Assembly (NCBI GenBank): GCA_949499045.1 | Contig: CATEEE010000259.1 | Coordinates: forward strand, 1-41,395 | DNA length: 41,395 nt | Direction: 5' to 3' | Origin: Marinobacterium sp. xm-d-530 | GTDB taxonomy: Bacteria; Pseudomonadota; Gammaproteobacteria; Pseudomonadales; Balneatricaceae | Part shown: positions 38,434-41,395 of the stretch, piece after piece | Position numbering within the stretch: position 1 is the stretch's first letter | Layout: every line of letters starts with the position of its first letter | Translations under genes and position numbers: made by a program | Notes under the pieces: generated by a model | The model's database searches: none | What the model saw: the letters and a program-made list of their open reading frames with translations, nothing else | Told to the model about the DNA's origin: nothing

Positions 38434-39216
38434 ATGAATAGGATGGTAGATACTGGCTATGGACAAGTAAATACTCAATCATGGGGCTTTGAGCTCTATC
38501 CTGACCGTGCACCAGTTGTTCTTTTACATGATTCTTTGGGCTGCATATCTTTGTGGCGTCAATTTCCAGAACAACTGCTCAACTGTTTAAAAAGGCCAAT
38601 TATTGCTTATGATCGTCTTGGTTTTGGTATATCAGATAAGCGCGAAGCCTTGCCTAATTTAGATTTTGTGGAAGAAGAGGCCAGGCTTTACTTTCCAAGG
38701 ATCAAAACTGCTCTTGGCTTAAAAGAATATGTGATTTTGGGGCATTCGGTGGGCGGTGCAATGGCTGTTGAGATTGGAGCATCAGACCCGGACTGTCTAG
38801 CAGTGATCACCATAGCTGCTCAAGCGTTTGTAGAAGAGCGAACGCTCGATGGTATTCGCGAAGCTAAGGAGCTGTTTCAGCAAGACGGTCAAATCGAAAA
38901 GTTGGAACGATGGCATGGAAATAAGTCTCGTTGGGTTCTAGATGCCTGGACAGATACTTGGCTCAATCCCAATTTTGAAAATTGGCACCTTACTGCTGCA
39001 TTAAATTCGTTGAAGTCTCCGGTTCTTGCCATTCATGGGGAGCAAGATGAGTATGGTTCTGTGGCATTTCCACAGTATATTTCCGATCATAGTTCAGGTT
39101 TTTCTGAACAAGTAATCATTCCAAACTGTGCACATAATCCTCATAGAACCGATGAAGAGTTGGTACTTGGGTGTATAAAACAGTTTTTAGAAACAAACCT
39201 AAAAAATAAACATTAA
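38434..39216 (+). CDS. Alpha/beta hydrolase
   Basis: VVLLHDSLGCISLWRQFPEQL, YDRLGFGISDK, ILGHSVGGAMAVEIG nucleophile elbow, catalytic-His region PNCAHNPHRT. Start moved to the ATG at 38434. Confidence 0.85.
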   Translation: MNRMVDTGYGQVNTQSWGFELYPDRAPVVLLHDSLGCISLWRQFPEQLLNCLKRPIIAYDRLGFGISDKREALPNLDFVEEEARLYFPRIKTALGLKEYVILGHSVGGAMAVEIGASDPDCLAVITIAAQAFVEERTLDGIREAKELFQQDGQIEKLERWHGNKSRWVLDAWTDTWLNPNFENWHLTAALNSLKSPVLAIHGEQDEYGSVAFPQYISDHSSGFSEQVIIPNCAHNPHRTDEELVLGCIKQFLETNLKNKH

Positions 39217-39229
39217 TAGGGTGTAAGTA

Positions 39230-39979
39230 ATGACGGTTTTAATTCGTGAAGATGACAATGGTGTGGTTAACCTAACACTGAACAGACCTGAACATTTCAA
39301 TACGCTTTCGGAAGCATTAATCGAAGCATTGCAACGCGAGCTTGATGATGTTGCTAAAGATGATCAAGTCCGCTGTGTGATTATTTCAGGTAACGGTCGT
39401 GGTTTCTGTGCAGGGCAAGATCTTAAAGAAATGCGAGAAAATCCAGATAAAAATTACTATCAAACTCTCTTTAGTCGAAGTGCAAAGTTAATGCAAAGCA
39501 TCATTGCTTTACCGGTTCCTGTAATCGCAAAGGTTCACGGAATTGCAACGGCAGCAGGCTGTCAGCTAGTTGCCAGCTGTGATCTTGTTATAGCTGCCTC
39601 CTCAGCACGTTTTGCAGTCTCTGGAATAAAACTCGGTCTTTTCTGCTCCACACCGGCCGTGGCTCTATCACGATCAATTGCGCCGAAACGTGCCTTCGAT
39701 ATGCTTGTTACAGGTGACTTTATTGATGCTGAAACCGCATGTAATTGGGGACTTGTAAGTCAAGTTGTAAAGCCTGAGATTCTCGACCAAGCTGTCGCTC
39801 TTAAAGTGGAAAAAATACTTGAGAAAAGCCCTGAGGCAATTCGCTATGGAAAAGCCATGTTCCACCCTCAAAGCCAGATGAATCTATCAGAGGCATATAT
39901 GTTTGCAGGGGAAGTAATGGCAGACAACATGATGTGCCCATCTGCTATTGATCAAATAGACAATTTTATAAATAAATAA
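39230..39979 (+). CDS. Enoyl-CoA hydratase/isomerase family protein (ECHDC3-like)
   Basis: 249 aa; FCAGQDLKEMRENP, VHGIATAAGCQLVASCDLVIAASSARFAVSGIKLGLFCSTPAVALSR. Confidence 0.88.
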   Translation: MTVLIREDDNGVVNLTLNRPEHFNTLSEALIEALQRELDDVAKDDQVRCVIISGNGRGFCAGQDLKEMRENPDKNYYQTLFSRSAKLMQSIIALPVPVIAKVHGIATAAGCQLVASCDLVIAASSARFAVSGIKLGLFCSTPAVALSRSIAPKRAFDMLVTGDFIDAETACNWGLVSQVVKPEILDQAVALKVEKILEKSPEAIRYGKAMFHPQSQMNLSEAYMFAGEVMADNMMCPSAIDQIDNFINK

Positions 39980-40024
39980 CGCGTAACTATTTTCGACGAC
40001 GTTTAGATTGAACGGGAGCCCGTC

Positions 40025-40489
40025 ATGCAAGGTTCATACGTATATGCTTTGGTAATGTTATCGGCAGGTATAGGAATTCCAACAATGGCCACTTTAAACA
40101 GTGGGCTGGGCAGCAAACTACAAAGTACCTCGTTGGCTACTGCAATGGCATTAGCTTTGGGTTTTTTAACAGTCTCAATCTATTTGATCGCGACTGAGGG
40201 ATTTCCCAAAAAGTTTATCGCCAGTGAATTACCTTTTTTCTTTTATCTAGGGGGTTTATGCGTAGCTTTCTACGTAATAAGTGTGACTTGGATAGTTCCT
40301 AAGTTTGGGGTATCCAATGCCATAGCTTTTGCGCTACTAGGTCAGCTTTTGGCTATGAGCGTTATAGATCACTTCGGTTTATTCGGCGCTCAGCAATATC
40401 AAATTACGGTCAAGCGTTTGTTAGGTTTGATAACTATGGCAGTCGGTATTTATTTGGTTCTGGATAAATCTACTGGGGTCACTCGTTAG
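40025..40489 (+). CDS. DMT-family (DUF606/YdcZ-like) small membrane transporter
   Basis: 154 aa; multiple hydrophobic helices, AGIGIPTMATLNSGLGSKLQSTSLATAMALALGFLTV and FGVSNAIAFALLGQLLAMSVIDHFGLFG. Confidence 0.72.
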   Translation: MQGSYVYALVMLSAGIGIPTMATLNSGLGSKLQSTSLATAMALALGFLTVSIYLIATEGFPKKFIASELPFFFYLGGLCVAFYVISVTWIVPKFGVSNAIAFALLGQLLAMSVIDHFGLFGAQQYQITVKRLLGLITMAVGIYLVLDKSTGVTR

Positions 40490-40547
40490 ATTTAGCGCAT
40501 AATATCCGTAAACATTGAGTGTGTAATTTTCTGAAACGTTAACATAT

Positions 40548-40760
40548 TTAAAGAAAATCTTTCCCAACCGTTTTTGAAGCCAGTACCTCTTCATGCAAGG
40601 CTAGTATGGTCTGACTGTGCTCTTTAGCGAGCTCTGAAAGATTCTCTTTTGCCATCGTCACTTTCTCATCCAGAATTGCTTCTCGAAGCTGTTCAGGTGT
40701 CCACTGTTCAGCATAAGAGCGTAACGATTCCAAATAACTGTGAGGTTGTATCTTGATCAT
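40548..40760 (-). CDS. Small hypothetical protein
   Basis: 70 aa from the internal start MIKIQPHSYLESLRSYAEQWTPEQLREAILDEKVTMAKENL; the upstream part of the 122-aa ORF overlaps another ORF and is disregarded. Confidence 0.5.
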   Translation of the reverse strand: MIKIQPHSYLESLRSYAEQWTPEQLREAILDEKVTMAKENLSELAKEHSQTILALHEEVLASKTVGKDFL

Positions 40761-40806
40761 AAAAGAATACTTTTTGTGTATGTTTATACAGTTTAGGCAT
40801 GGGCCC

Positions 40807-41022
40807 CTAATTTGGAAAGGCTTGATCGAGTTTTTTGACCAATACTTTAGGCAAATACCTTCTAGGATCATCCATTCCAATCGCGACGTCACTGGATATA
40901 ATTTCACGCCCTTCACTACTGATGATTGAGCAGATCAGATAATTTTTACCTTCTAAAAGCTCGCACTCAACCCTATACCCCATTTCTTCAATCATACGTG
41001 AAACTACGTGTGTGAAATTCAT
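40807..41022 (-). CDS. Hypothetical protein
   Basis: From the internal start MNFTHVVSRMIEEMGYRVECELLEGKNYLICSIISSEGREIISSDVAIGMDDPRRYLPKVLVKKLDQAFPN; the antisense ORF 41012..41194 makes the start uncertain. Confidence 0.4.
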   Translation of the reverse strand: MNFTHVVSRMIEEMGYRVECELLEGKNYLICSIISSEGREIISSDVAIGMDDPRRYLPKVLVKKLDQAFPN

Positions 41023-41238
41023 CCCATACCCTTCATCGAAGCCTAGTACATTCGCAGATGACCCTGATGCACTTGAGTTCTGGGTACACAAAGAAAGCTC
41101 CACAATGTTTCTGGTCATACCTAAAGAGAACACAAAGCAGTTAGACATGGCGATCAAACAGAACATGGCAAACTTTGTGTTTGACCAGGCTTAGGCTTCG
41201 GCACCTAAATATCTGAACATCCAAAAGGTGGCAGCTGC

Positions 41239-41395
41239 GTGATAACAACGAGCAAAGAGAGAGCTATTGAGCTCGCAAGGGAATACAGATCGATGCGCGA
41301 ACTCAACCGTCCAGAATGTTCTGACTATTTAGTCGTTATTCTGGAAAGTGAGATAGTGGGTTATAACTACTCTATGCGCTACGCAAGCAGCACAC
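41239..41395 (+). CDS. 5' part of a hypothetical ORF truncated by the window edge
   Basis: Open frame from GTG: VITTSKERAIELAREYRSMRELNRPECSDYLVVILESEIVGYNYSMRYASST. Confidence 0.3.
   Translation, partial: MITTSKERAIELAREYRSMRELNRPECSDYLVVILESEIVGYNYSMRYASST

Noticed and set aside
40530-40545. AAACGTTAACAT as a third LiuR-type site
   Set aside because: Only one ACGT half-site and no ACGTAAAC extension; not positioned upstream of a clear gene start.
1-41395. CRISPR array, tRNA/rRNA genes, insertion sequences, toxin-antitoxin or phage modules
   Set aside because: No regularly spaced repeats, cloverleaf/rRNA sequence, transposase or phage-like proteins were recognised; only the ICE-like remnant at 217-468 suggests mobile DNA.

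Overview
The window looks like a gammaproteobacterial chromosomal region devoted to branched-chain amino acid and acyl-CoA catabolism. From left to right it contains: (i) a junction near nt 212-217, where a 5'-truncated glpD fragment (minus strand) abuts the C-terminal remnant of a DUF4400/TIGR03747-like conjugative-element membrane protein (plus strand); (ii) MaoC, MBL-fold and crotonase genes; (iii) a valine-type operon on the minus strand (mmsA, acyl-CoA dehydrogenase, enoyl-CoA hydratase, 3-hydroxyisobutyryl-CoA hydrolase, mmsB, prpE-like) with a divergent AraC regulator; (iv) a module of acyl-CoA dehydrogenase, alpha-methylacyl-CoA racemase-like protein, AMP-dependent acyl-CoA synthetase and hotdog thioesterase, preceded by an unusual nested palindrome and facing a FixLJ-like two-component system encoded with a SAM methyltransferase; (v) a complete leucine (liu) operon with a MerR-type LiuR regulator; (vi) a divergent Liv-type ABC transporter; (vii) an acetoacetyl-CoA arm (thiolase, SDR, MaoC, acetoacetyl-CoA synthetase, alpha/beta hydrolase, crotonase). 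Two matching ACGT-NN-ACGTAAAC sites, upstream of liuR/liv and upstream of the thiolase, suggest one regulon. No CRISPR array, rRNA or tRNA was recognised. Most of the content is known chemistry. The best candidate for something under-described is the racemase/ligase/dehydrogenase module with its dedicated sensor system. All family calls come from reading motifs; no database search was run.
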